DNA of 49,510 nt, taken from assembly GCA_944350015.1 (NCBI GenBank), contig CALVNW010000008.1, forward strand, positions 1 to 49,510. Direction: 5' to 3'. Positions 32,035 to 40,449 of the stretch are shown in pieces (the stretch's first letter is position 1; every line of letters begins with the position of its first letter). The notes below the pieces were generated by a model, which saw nothing but the letters and a program-made list of their open reading frames with translations, ran no database searches and was not told where the DNA came from. The translations under genes were made by a program, and so were the position numbers. Origin of the DNA: an uncultured Clostridia bacterium. GTDB lineage: Bacteria; Bacillota; Clostridia; Christensenellales; UBA1242.

Positions 32035-32439
32035 TCAATAAAGCTCCTCATACTCAGGAAATGGGGTTGAATTCATTCTATATTTTGTATTCCCATACAT
32101 ATATAGCATAGAGTCAAATCCTATGCGTTCGTCCACCATTTTATCAAAAATTTCCTTTGCCAATTTTTTATGGTTAACTCTTATAGACAAAAGCCTTAAA
32201 TCAACTCTTGTCTTACCATCTTCGCAAATGATATCTTGGTCAAAAGTAAGCTCATAAAATGACTTTAAAAATTTACTATAACTTTCATCGTTTTTGTTTT
32301 GAAAAAAGTCAATATAATCTTTCCAAGCCTCTCTTGCAAGGTCCATTATTTGGTCCATCTTATTACTGAAAAAGATTTTGTTGACCTTGATGCTATAATG
32401 TTGACTATTAAACATCTTCATAAGTTCTGTTCTATCCAT
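32035..32439 (-). CDS. Hypothetical protein, 134 aa
   Basis: A soluble protein with aromatic-rich helices (WKDYIDFFQNKNDESYSKFLKSFYELTF) and a Tyr/Met-rich C-terminal end (MLYMYGNTKYRMNSTPFPEYEELY). GAGAGGTATAT stands before the ATG. It is in the same-strand group between the two-helix membrane protein and the coiled-coil protein. No motif or family is recognised. Confidence 0.6.
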   Translation of the reverse strand: MDRTELMKMFNSQHYSIKVNKIFFSNKMDQIMDLAREAWKDYIDFFQNKNDESYSKFLKSFYELTFDQDIICEDGKTRVDLRLLSIRVNHKKLAKEIFDKMVDERIGFDSMLYMYGNTKYRMNSTPFPEYEELY

Positions 32440-32525
32440 ATATACCTCTCACATAATAATTATATAATAAAACTCTTTCATTTTCAAGTGGCAAATCAAA
32501 TAAAAAATCAGTCTTTGGATAATAT

Positions 32526-33116
32526 TTAGACTGATGATTTCTCATAAGTTGCCCTTGTTTCGCTATTAAAACTTATGTGGCTATTATATAAGGATAAATT
32601 GCGCTGTCTTTCATAGCGTAGTAAACTTCGTTGAAAGTCAAAACTATCTACAGCTTCCCACACAAAGACCCAGGCAATTATATCAAACACCTCTTCTATG
32701 AGCCAAAAGGCACCAAAGTGATGTACCAAAAATAGCGCGGTTAAAGATATTAAAGAAAAAAGTATCATAACCAAAATCAGTTTTGTGTTGTTGGCTAATT
32801 TTCGCTCAGCCTCAATTGTACTATTAAGGTAATAATTTTTTACCGCCCTACTAAAGACCTCTTCGTCTTCAGGTTTCACTTCTGGACAGTTAAAGGACAA
32901 GTGCAATTCCTGTCTTGGCGGAAAGGATTTTGAAAAGTTATCAAGAAAATTTGCAAATTCATTATTAATTGTTTCCTTGTCTTGTGCGTAAAATGGAGAA
33001 AGCACTTCTGACTTGTCTTTTATCTCAATTTCTATAAGCGCTCTGCCCTTCTCATCCTGTCTAACATCTCCACCAATCAATTTTTTCTCTTTGTAGTATC
33101 TTAAAAAATTCAGCAT
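32526..33116 (-). CDS. Two-helix membrane protein, 196 aa
   Basis: A soluble N-terminal half (about 1-105) with charged helices and LHLSFNCPEVKPEDEEVF is followed by two closely spaced membrane helices (about 113-133 and 138-155: LILVMILFSLISLTALFLVHHFG, then IIAWVFVWEAVDSF). A basic-aromatic juxtamembrane stretch FDFQRSLLRYERQRNL comes next. The VWEAVDSF..R signature looks conserved from other Clostridia proteins, but I cannot name it. Its ATG lies inside the end of the transglutaminase gene (7-base overlap), so the two are coupled. Confidence 0.75.
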   Translation of the reverse strand: MLNFLRYYKEKKLIGGDVRQDEKGRALIEIEIKDKSEVLSPFYAQDKETINNEFANFLDNFSKSFPPRQELHLSFNCPEVKPEDEEVFSRAVKNYYLNSTIEAERKLANNTKLILVMILFSLISLTALFLVHHFGAFWLIEEVFDIIAWVFVWEAVDSFDFQRSLLRYERQRNLSLYNSHISFNSETRATYEKSSV

Positions 33117-34561
33117 ACCGCCACCTTTTCCTCAAGGTAGTAAATCTCACCCGCACCCGCGACGCTCTCCTCTTCTTCAGGGTTCACCTCTGGCTCCTCT
33201 AAAACATTTTCAATTACAATTTCAATGACCTGGTCGCTTTCAAGTATAGTCTGCCCGTTTATAGTTTGAAGCCTAAATTTATAATAGCCACTATCTGCCA
33301 CCTCGCTAAGCGTGAAAGTGTTGTCGCAGACGACATAATCGCCATAGCTCAGTCCATCCTCGCTATAGCAATACGCAAAGGTATAATTGTCCTTTAAGCC
33401 ACTTGCGTTTATTATAATAGTGTTGCTACCGTCATCATTTTCTTTATTGTATATATAATTTATCTCTGGGAATACAAAGTCTGAGGTCTCTATCTGTGGC
33501 ACTGGATAAGAGTAGTAATCTTCTCCGCCATTAAAATAGTAGATATAATTTTGCACATATCTATTATTAGAATAAAAGCCGTTGCCTACTTTCATTTCTC
33601 CACCAATAAGAAGATATTTATGTTTTAAGGCAATCACCTCTTCTTCTGGAAGAAAGGCTATAAATGGGTCGGTTGGGTCATTCCAAGTCACGTCAACACC
33701 ATACCAGTTGCCATATAGTTTAACATAATTCCACATATGACCTTCTTGATGACCGCTACTATTTACAACATAGCCCGCACCTACAACGCAGTCTATACCA
33801 AGACCGTTTAAGAGGTATTTCATAGCATAAGAATAGCCGTCACACACAGCCACACCTCTAACGAGAGCGCCATAGGCTGTATGGATTAAATCTTCTGCAT
33901 CCTTGCTTTCATATTCGAGGTCATAGTCAACATTATCTACAAGATAGTCATTTAAATACACAACCTTTTGATAATCATTTAAGCCCTCAGGCATTTGAGC
34001 GTAAATTTCTTCTCTTGCCTGCTCCATTTGACTGAGCGCATACTCTATTTGAAGAGAATTGTTAAAACCTGTTTTATAAAAATTGCCAGATACTGAGTAA
34101 ATGTTTATTTCAATTATGTTGCTAGTAAAACCACCGCTCTCTTGGTAGCTTACCCCTAAATCCAAAAATGACAGATAAAAAAGTTCTGGATTGTCAAAGA
34201 TAATACCGCTCATTGCACCGCTTAATGCAGGGGCAAGATAACCGCTATTTACAATCTCGTTCATCTCTTTTTGAGTCAAAAACTCACTAAGAAGTATCTC
34301 GTCATTGCCACTTTTAAAGTAGTCAATATGGTCATTAAATGCTTGATACAACTTAGAGGTGTAGTAAGACGCCCTATCATCTTCATTTTCAAGCAGATAG
34401 TCATAATAGCTATTGATGTTGGCAAAACCATCTTGCTGAGCATAGTTACCTCTATAGTTTCTATTACCATCAGAAAAAATCAAATATAAAGTAACAGCAA
34501 TAACAATTGTTACTATTAGTGCTGTTAAAAATATTCTTGTACCTTTCTTTTTTTCGCTCAT
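33110..34561 (-). CDS. Membrane-anchored transglutaminase-like protein
   Basis: A 483-residue envelope protein. An N-terminal anchor spans about residues 10-29 (FLTALIVTIVIAVTLYLIF). The transglutaminase-like cysteine-peptidase core lies near residues 195-300: NDYLVDNVDYD, then RGVAVCDGYSYAMKYLL with the catalytic Cys, SGHQEGHMWNYVK with the His, and WYGVDVTWNDPT with the Asp. The C-terminal 130 residues look like an Ig-like or FN3 module, ending in a Glu-rich tail. Such proteins act as peptidases or crosslinkers at the cell surface or spore. The downstream two-helix protein overlaps it. Confidence 0.88.
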   Translation of the reverse strand: MSEKKKGTRIFLTALIVTIVIAVTLYLIFSDGNRNYRGNYAQQDGFANINSYYDYLLENEDDRASYYTSKLYQAFNDHIDYFKSGNDEILLSEFLTQKEMNEIVNSGYLAPALSGAMSGIIFDNPELFYLSFLDLGVSYQESGGFTSNIIEINIYSVSGNFYKTGFNNSLQIEYALSQMEQAREEIYAQMPEGLNDYQKVVYLNDYLVDNVDYDLEYESKDAEDLIHTAYGALVRGVAVCDGYSYAMKYLLNGLGIDCVVGAGYVVNSSGHQEGHMWNYVKLYGNWYGVDVTWNDPTDPFIAFLPEEEVIALKHKYLLIGGEMKVGNGFYSNNRYVQNYIYYFNGGEDYYSYPVPQIETSDFVFPEINYIYNKENDDGSNTIIINASGLKDNYTFAYCYSEDGLSYGDYVVCDNTFTLSEVADSGYYKFRLQTINGQTILESDQVIEIVIENVLEEPEVNPEEEESVAGAGEIYYLEEKVAVC

Positions 34562-34714
34562 ACGTCTATAATAGCACCTCTACTCCTAAAATTCAAAACA
34601 ATTAACAACATTTTTCTTTAATAAGAATGATGTTTTATTAAAATACAATATATTTATGTATCAATTATATAATGTCTTTTTCCTACATTTTTATCAAAAA
34701 TTTTTAAAAATCAT

Positions 34715-34745
34715 TTGACTTAGAGTTTACTCCAAAATGTATAAT
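34715..34745 (+). promoter_or_regulatory. MerR-type promoter with 19-base spacer
   Basis: TTGACT (34715-34720) and TATAAT (34740-34745) are separated by 19 bases rather than 17. The spacer carries the dyad CTTAGAGT-T-ACTCCAAA, near the well-known MerR-family operator with a CTTAGAGT arm and its complement. MerR regulators untwist such long spacers. It drives the gene at 34776, which starts 30 bases downstream behind AAAAAGGAG. No merR gene is present in this window. Confidence 0.65.
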
Positions 34746-34775
34746 CTTATTGTAAAAAGTTAAAAAGGAGATATT

Positions 34776-35156
34776 ATGGAAAAATCAAAAGTATATTTCA
34801 CTAGAGATATTTCGCCTAGTTCTCTTGTCAGACTTTATGAGAGCGTTGGTAAGACTCTTTGCGGGAATATCGCAATCAAAGTTCACTCAGGCGAACCTGG
34901 TGGGCATAACTTTGTTAAGCCTTCCTTTATGAAGGAACTTGTGCAAAAGCTTGGTGGCACAATCGTTGAGTGTAATATCGTTCCGCTTGTTATAATAGGC
35001 ATAAAACTTTTGCTAGAGAAAAAAAGGATAAACAAAATAACGAATAATACGCTAGGAGGCATTTGTCCTATGGAAGAGGCGGTTTTAAGCATAGACGACT
35101 ATACTGACGGTTATCATATTTTAAAAGAAAAATTAGGAAAATTAAAAAATAAATAA
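34776..35156 (+). pseudogene. N-terminal remnant of a DUF362 (iron-sulfur-type) protein
   Basis: The first 66 residues match the N-terminus of DUF362 proteins: KVYFTRDISPSSLVRLYE, then IAIKVHSGEPGGHNFVKPSFMKELVQKLGGTIVECN. At the point where the family has TAYGGxR and about 200 further residues, the reading changes to unrelated sequence. The 126-residue frame then ends behind a second patch (MEEAVLSIDDYTDGYHILKEKLG) preceded by its own AGGAGG, which may be another gene fragment. Full-length members are over 300 residues. The MerR-type promoter upstream is intact, so the truncated gene may still be expressed. Alternatively it is a genuine short variant. Confidence 0.55.
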
Positions 35157-35192
35157 AAATAATGAGAAAATACCCTCAAAAACATTTAAAAG

Positions 35193-35225
35193 ACGCAAAA
35201 ACCCTATATTTTTGCGTTTTATTTT
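35193..35225 (+). terminator. Terminator after the DUF362 remnant
   Basis: ACGCAAAAA (35193-35201) and TTTTTGCGT (35209-35217) form a 9-bp stem followed by TTTATTTTT. The next 150 bases are very AT-rich and hold only the promoter at 35375-35403. Confidence 0.8.
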
Positions 35226-35374
35226 TGTGAATTTTATATTTTTATTTGATTAAATATTTTTAAATAAAATATTAATAATAAAAATGATTAAAATATCATT
35301 AAAAATTATTGAAAATCAATAATAAAAATAATATTAAATTTAAATTAAAATCAAAACTATATTTTATTTTAACA

Positions 35375-35403
35375 TTGACAAAAATAGCTAATTTTGATAA
35401 AAT
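35375..35403 (+). promoter_or_regulatory. Consensus promoter abutting the MATE-HAD start codon
   Basis: TTGACA (35375-35380), a spacer of exactly 17 bases, then TAAAAT (35398-35403). The GTG start codon is at 35410, six bases beyond the -10 box, where transcription would normally begin. No ribosome binding site is present. The transcript is therefore probably leaderless. Confidence 0.7.
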
Positions 35404-35409
35404 AAAGCA

Positions 35410-37362
35410 GTGAGTAAAACGAAAGATTTTTTTTCTTATTTTGGGCAGACGATAAAAAAGGCAAAATATTTGATAATAAAAGGTGTGGTAATTGCAGTTC
35501 TCTACACCGTTATTTCTGTACTCGCAAATTTACTTGAAGTTGAAGAGCTAACCTACCTTAATGCCCTTCTTGCACTAAACTATTTTGCATCTATGATTTC
35601 TTTCGGTGTCTCTCAAGGCACTAAAATACTCGTCAATCAAAATATTTCAATTAAGCAAAGGGTTGAAAAATCTGTCAAGACTGGCTTTGAACTAACTTTA
35701 ATATTGTCTATTTTAACAACAGCATTGCTTGTGCTATTTCCAAAATTTATTATGGTAGGTGTAATGGGCTACACGCCAGCAAATTACACTTTCTATTATT
35801 TAATGTGTGTTTACTTTTTCTTGACGTGCATATATGGATATCTTGAAAAATCTCTTGAACAACTTGATATGTTTAAGCCAATATTCATATCAAATTCAGT
35901 CAGTTTGACATTTTTAATCGTCAGTTTCTTGCTTTTGTACCTAATTGGCGAATACCTTTTAACATACATCGCAATTGCATATATTTTAAGTGCGGTCATC
36001 CTATGTGCCACCTACTATATATTGCTATATAAGAAAAGTGAGCAAAAAATCAATGTTCTTAAGTTCACAACAATAACCTTAACCAAAAGACAATGGGTTA
36101 TAATACTATCCAATTTTCTCACCGAAATAATTTGGGAAGTTGGCTATTATGCCACAAGCGTCTTTATGATGAGAATGGGTGACACTCTATTTAATAGCTA
36201 CTCCTACCTTGAGAATGTGCTTGACATCTTTAACAGTTTACTTCTCACAGTGCTTGTCGTCATATCACTAGATATTGCAAGAGCGCTAGGCGAAGACAAC
36301 TTCGACCACGCAAAATATATTGCCAAAAATTCGCTACTGATAACGCTATTTCTCTGGGGATTTTATGCTGTCTGCTCGCTTATTTTTATCTATCCTTTCG
36401 CACTTGGAATAAATGACAAATATTTTAGCGCTATGTTTACCATTCTCCCTTGCTATGTCGGCATTCATCTGTTTAGATTCTTTACTTGGAACTTTTCTTC
36501 ATATATGTTAAGGCTCGGCGGAAAAGAAAACTTGCCATTACTTATAATTGAGATTTTATCAACAATTTGGCTCCTTGTGCTTTGTTTTATATCAAGGTTT
36601 ATACCAAATAACACCTTCCTTGTATACTTCTTGATAACCTTGCCCGACATTGTCACCCTTCCAATTCTATTCTATTTATATAAACGCGGGAAATGGCTTA
36701 ATAACTTAAGAAAAGACCCAAACCTTCTTTCAAATAAAATTAAATGCTTTATATTTGATTTTGATGACACCTTATATTACAATATAAATTGGACCTCTTG
36801 GAATAACCTAATAAGAAATTGGACGAGGGAACATTTTGATAGCTATACCGACGAGGAGTATAAGACTTTACTAAAAAATAACCTAGGTAAAAGTCAAATT
36901 GAACAGGGAGAGGATATCATAAGACTACTCATTAAAACCGAAGGCAGTGCAAAAGCCTTTCTAGATTTTAGAGAAACTGCCGACAAAAATCTAAGTGAGG
37001 AAGAAAAAAATGCCACCACGGTGCCAAACAGCGAACTTAAAAAGTTTGCCTCTCAATGCAGAAGCAAAAATGGAAAGATGATAATAGTTTCAAACAACAC
37101 CTTGCAAGGCATCAACGCTTTTGCTATGTATCATAATATTGAATTAAAATTATTTGATGATATACTTGTCAACAAATACCCTGCCGAGGACTTCAGCAAA
37201 AAGCATCTCTATGAAGAAGTGCTTAAAAAATATGGCTTTTCGCCCTGCGAAGTGCTTGTCATTGGTAACAATTTTAAGTCTGACTTACTGCCTGCAAAAT
37301 CGCTAAAAATGCGCACTTTCTTGTGTAAAGATGGCTTTACTTATGAGGAAGTGGTTAATTAA
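35410..37362 (+). CDS. MATE/MOP-type flippase fused to a HAD hydrolase
   Basis: A 650-residue fusion. Residues 1 to about 435 form some 12 hydrophobic helices with the look of the MATE/polysaccharide-flippase (MOP) superfamily (FASMISFGVSQGTKILVNQN in an early loop, FLTEIIWEVGYYATSVFMMRMG at the half-way repeat). Residues from about 445 form a cytoplasmic HAD domain: motif I FDFDDTLYYN (nucleophile near Asp 451), motif II IIVSNNT, a conserved Lys in LVNKYPAEDFSKKH, and motif IV VIGNNFKSDLLPA. All four HAD motifs are intact, so phosphatase activity is expected. The start is GTG with no ribosome binding site behind a perfect promoter. It is followed after eight bases by a lipoprotein gene. Fusion of flippase and phosphatase suggests flipping coupled to dephosphorylation of the carrier or cargo; substrate unknown. 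Confidence 0.88.
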   Translation: MSKTKDFFSYFGQTIKKAKYLIIKGVVIAVLYTVISVLANLLEVEELTYLNALLALNYFASMISFGVSQGTKILVNQNISIKQRVEKSVKTGFELTLILSILTTALLVLFPKFIMVGVMGYTPANYTFYYLMCVYFFLTCIYGYLEKSLEQLDMFKPIFISNSVSLTFLIVSFLLLYLIGEYLLTYIAIAYILSAVILCATYYILLYKKSEQKINVLKFTTITLTKRQWVIILSNFLTEIIWEVGYYATSVFMMRMGDTLFNSYSYLENVLDIFNSLLLTVLVVISLDIARALGEDNFDHAKYIAKNSLLITLFLWGFYAVCSLIFIYPFALGINDKYFSAMFTILPCYVGIHLFRFFTWNFSSYMLRLGGKENLPLLIIEILSTIWLLVLCFISRFIPNNTFLVYFLITLPDIVTLPILFYLYKRGKWLNNLRKDPNLLSNKIKCFIFDFDDTLYYNINWTSWNNLIRNWTREHFDSYTDEEYKTLLKNNLGKSQIEQGEDIIRLLIKTEGSAKAFLDFRETADKNLSEEEKNATTVPNSELKKFASQCRSKNGKMIIVSNNTLQGINAFAMYHNIELKLFDDILVNKYPAEDFSKKHLYEEVLKKYGFSPCEVLVIGNNFKSDLLPAKSLKMRTFLCKDGFTYEEVVN

Positions 37363-37370
37363 GGAGATTT

Positions 37371-38219
37371 ATGAAAACATCAAAATATAAATTTATAATA
37401 ATGCCAATACTTCTACTTTTATCAATTATCATTCTTTTTTCTTGTAAAAAACAAGAAGAAGCTATAAGTCAAGTTTTTGGAGTTTGGTGGTGGAACAGCA
37501 ACCTAGACGAACGATATTTGGAATTCGCAAAGAACAACAATATCAATGAAATTTATTTTTGCGATGATGAACTAGACCAAACTTCCGTCAATTTTACTCG
37601 CAAGGCAAACGATTTTAATATTGATGTATACTGGCTGACTGGAGACTATAGATGGTTACACGATTTTCAGTCGGCGTATAATGAGGTTGATAGATTTATC
37701 GAATATAATCATAAAAATTCTAACCTTTGTTACAAAGGTATACATTTTGATATTGAACCTCATCAAGACCCTAATTTTGGTCAGGCAGAAACAAGAAAAA
37801 CCCTTATATATAATCTTATAGACTTAGCTTATAATCTATCTGTTTTATACCCAGCAATTCAATTTGATTATGATTTGCCTTTTTGGCTCGACGATATTAT
37901 TACATTTAACAACGTCGCAAAGCCAGCTTATCAACATATGATTGACATTGCTGATAGAATATTTTTGATGAGCTATCGAGATAGTGCAGAAGATATGCTA
38001 GAGGTATCTAAAGAAGAACTTGATTATGCCAAAACAGTTGGAAAAACCGTCGTGCTAGGCAGTGAGACAAGTTTTAGCGAGGAAGGTGATAACATAACCT
38101 ATTATGAAGAAGGGAAAGTATATTTGAATAGTCAAATTGACCTTCTTTTTCAAGCATTACCTCAAAGTAGCGGGGTATCAATACATCATATAAAGTCTTG
38201 GTATGATTTAAAAGAATAA
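37371..38219 (+). CDS. Lipoprotein with TIM-barrel hydrolase-like domain
   Basis: 282 residues. A signal peptide ends in a lipobox (ILFSC, Cys near residue 25), so it is anchored outside. The rest reads as a TIM barrel: FGVWWWNSNLDERYLEF, INEIYFCDDELD, FNIDVYWLTGDYRWLH, then KGIHFDIEPHQDP near residue 125. The latter resembles the DxE catalytic strand of GH18-like and related families. RIFLMSYRDSAEDM and VVLGSETSFSEEG are later strands of such a barrel. GGAGATTT before the ATG and the 8-base gap put it in one operon with the flippase-HAD gene. It probably acts on a glycan outside the cell made with that protein's help; the substrate is inferred. Confidence 0.78.
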   Translation: MKTSKYKFIIMPILLLLSIIILFSCKKQEEAISQVFGVWWWNSNLDERYLEFAKNNNINEIYFCDDELDQTSVNFTRKANDFNIDVYWLTGDYRWLHDFQSAYNEVDRFIEYNHKNSNLCYKGIHFDIEPHQDPNFGQAETRKTLIYNLIDLAYNLSVLYPAIQFDYDLPFWLDDIITFNNVAKPAYQHMIDIADRIFLMSYRDSAEDMLEVSKEELDYAKTVGKTVVLGSETSFSEEGDNITYYEEGKVYLNSQIDLLFQALPQSSGVSIHHIKSWYDLKE

Positions 38220-38230
38220 TAAATTAAACA

Positions 38231-38256
38231 AAAAATACCACAAAAGTGGTATTTTT
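38231..38256. terminator. Terminator between convergent genes
   Basis: AAAAATACCAC and GTGGTATTTTT form an 11-bp stem with an AAAA loop and T tract. It ends the flippase-lipoprotein operon and, being symmetric, the spoIIR-sleB-ypeB operon from the other side. Confidence 0.9.
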
Positions 38257-38286
38257 TATTAAAATTCAAGCATTTTATAAATTATC

Positions 38287-39750
38287 TTACATTAAAAGGT
38301 TGCCATTGTCTGTCTTGATGACTTTTAGGACATTTTCAAGGTTTCCGTTCTCTACGTTATAGTAGAAATAATAGGTGTTGCCTTGGTCTTGTCCTTCAAC
38401 TTCAACGCATATGACCTCGCGATTATAGTCAAGCGGAGTGAGAACATACCTTGCCTCTACTATTGTAAATTTTGAAGGCACTTTCTCTTTTGCGCTATCT
38501 AGTGAAAGACTGCCCTTACTTAGCGTTCTATCAGTGTGATTGGTAAAATATGAAGTTGCATCGTAACCTACAATGCTTCCGCTTGCAAGGTTAATTTTAA
38601 CTTTGACAAGGTCTGGATACAATACAATACCATTGGTCGATGGCGCTATATTCATATAGACATCATTTGCAATTGTGTCAGACCAAACCACCGTAGCGCC
38701 TTCAATACCATTGTTCTTCACAAAATCAAGCGCAATATTTTTAGCCTCATCAAAATCTATCTTTTGCTCTCCATCAGCGCCAGCACCGCTTATGGTTAAG
38801 ATATAGCCACCAACTTTAGACACCTGCACAAAGAGCATCTCATCGTTTGCGTTTGTGACATTGAAGTTATATGTATTAAACTTGCCCTTAGTTTCGCTTG
38901 CAAATGTGGCATTCGCACCACTTTTAAAGTATTTTTCAACGTTCTGCTCTGCCTCGGCTTTTGTAACATTGTCGCCACTCAAGCCCTTTACTTTGCTGTT
39001 TACAACTGAGTCAGAAAATGGCCCATCATAAATCATTGTAGGATATTCAACATCGTTATCTTTAAGCGAGGCAAGCGACCTTGAAAACTCATTGGAACTT
39101 GAGTCAATATCCATACTACTATCAACTATAGAATAGCCATTATTGAAGCGCCCAGCAAATTCATTTAATTGATGCTTTAAACTATTTAAGCTTTGGTCAA
39201 TCTCTTCAAGCGAATTTAAGTCGCTTTCGCTCAGCTGTCCGCCTCCTGCTATTTTTTCAGCTAGCGTTGAGGTGTAACCCGATATCTGGTTGACCATCTT
39301 AACAGTCTCTTCAATGTCGTTTTGTGAAAGTGGCAAGGATGCAACGGCAATCTCTGCCTCACTTGCATTTTTTGATGCCTCGAGTAGTGTCTTTCTTTGA
39401 AAATCTGAAGTTGACGAATTTAGCGTTTTAGAAATCTTGGTCTCCAAATTGTTCACGCTATCAACAAGGCTATAAAAGTTGCTTTGATAGGAATTTTCAA
39501 GGTCCGTTCTATACTGTATAGCTTTATTATCTGCTATGCCAAAACCTATACCAAGCCCTACTGTCGATACTGCAAGAAGAGCCGTTGCGATTGAAAGACC
39601 GGTGATAATTTTATTCTTTTTGCTTATTTTTTTGTCTTTTTGACGTAATTTTTTGTTTTTTTCGCTATCTTCGCTCTTTAAAACGCTTTGCTCGCGCTCC
39701 TCTTCTCTTATTTGTTTTCCTTTCTTTTTAGCTTGTAAAATGTCATTCAT
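38287..39750 (-). CDS. ypeB: Germination protein YpeB
   Basis: YpeB is needed to place and stabilise the cortex-lytic enzyme SleB in the spore. The Lys/Glu-rich cytoplasmic N-terminus (about 1-45) leads to a membrane helix (about 48-72, IITGLSIATALLAVSTVGLGIGFG). A long helical region (about 80-250) follows with QSNFYSLVDSVNNLETKISKTL, then PepSY-like repeats (about 260-487, including FDEAKNIALDFVKNNGIEGATVVW and SLDSAKEKVPSKFTIVEARY). That order is typical of YpeB; 487 residues against about 450 usual, the excess being in the N-terminus. AAGGAGGCTAAT precedes the ATG, ten bases after the sleB stop. Confidence 0.93.
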   Translation of the reverse strand: MNDILQAKKKGKQIREEEREQSVLKSEDSEKNKKLRQKDKKISKKNKIITGLSIATALLAVSTVGLGIGFGIADNKAIQYRTDLENSYQSNFYSLVDSVNNLETKISKTLNSSTSDFQRKTLLEASKNASEAEIAVASLPLSQNDIEETVKMVNQISGYTSTLAEKIAGGGQLSESDLNSLEEIDQSLNSLKHQLNEFAGRFNNGYSIVDSSMDIDSSSNEFSRSLASLKDNDVEYPTMIYDGPFSDSVVNSKVKGLSGDNVTKAEAEQNVEKYFKSGANATFASETKGKFNTYNFNVTNANDEMLFVQVSKVGGYILTISGAGADGEQKIDFDEAKNIALDFVKNNGIEGATVVWSDTIANDVYMNIAPSTNGIVLYPDLVKVKINLASGSIVGYDATSYFTNHTDRTLSKGSLSLDSAKEKVPSKFTIVEARYVLTPLDYNREVICVEVEGQDQGNTYYFYYNVENGNLENVLKVIKTDNGNLLM

Positions 39751-39760
39751 ATTAGCCTCC

Positions 39761-40441
39761 TTATAAGCAGAAGACGTGGTTGCCTATTGTGACAACTGTC
39801 TGTCTTGACCAAATCCACGATGATGTGGCAGTTGCAGGATTGTAGTAATAAATGCAACCATATGTAGGATCCCAACCATTCAAAGCATCTTGAGCGGCCT
39901 TGTAAGCTGTACTATTTGGTGTTAAGTTTATCTGACCATCTGTAACAGCGGTGAATGCCCCCTTTTGATAAATTACGCCTGAGATTGTGTTAGGAAATGA
40001 TGGATTTTCAACTCTATTAAGAATTACTGCAGCAACCGCCACCTGCCCTGTGTATGGCTCACCTCTAGCTTCGGCATAGACACATTTTGCAAGTAGATAT
40101 AAATCGTTCGACGATTGTGATGAACCCGAACTTGAAAGCGTCATACCAAGCGCTCTTGCGGTGTTAGGTCCAACTATACCATCAACTGCAAGACCATTCT
40201 TACGCTGGAAATATTTGACTGCCTCTCTTGTTTGCGAGCCGTATATGCCATCAATATTGCCGTTATAATAACCCCATCTTTTCAGTTTTGTTTGAATTGT
40301 TCTATTTTCTGCCGTTGTAGTTGCAGCGTCCGCGGTGTATCTGTCGCTAATGATGTTAGTTGCTTGCGTCACACCAAGCCCGGTAACCATAATTGCAAGC
40401 GCGAACAAAAAAGAGAACATAATTAAAAGCTTGTTTTTCAT
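39761..40441 (-). CDS. sleB: Spore cortex-lytic enzyme SleB
   Basis: A lytic transglycosylase that breaks down cortex peptidoglycan during germination. A signal peptide (about 1-28) is followed by a peptidoglycan-binding domain (about 45-110: IQTKLKRWGYYNGNIDGIYG, then VKYFQRKNGLAVDGIVGPNTARAL). The Hydrolase_2 catalytic domain follows (about 118-226) with LLAKCVYAEARGEPYTGQVAVAAVILNRV holding the catalytic Glu, and WSRQTVVTIGNHVF at the end. 226 residues is usual length. GGAGGAAAA stands before the ATG. It lies 8 bases after spoIIR and 10 before ypeB, so the three form one operon. Confidence 0.96.
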   Translation of the reverse strand: MKNKLLIMFSFLFALAIMVTGLGVTQATNIISDRYTADAATTTAENRTIQTKLKRWGYYNGNIDGIYGSQTREAVKYFQRKNGLAVDGIVGPNTARALGMTLSSSGSSQSSNDLYLLAKCVYAEARGEPYTGQVAVAAVILNRVENPSFPNTISGVIYQKGAFTAVTDGQINLTPNSTAYKAAQDALNGWDPTYGCIYYYNPATATSSWIWSRQTVVTIGNHVFCL

Positions 40442-40449
40442 TTTTCCTC

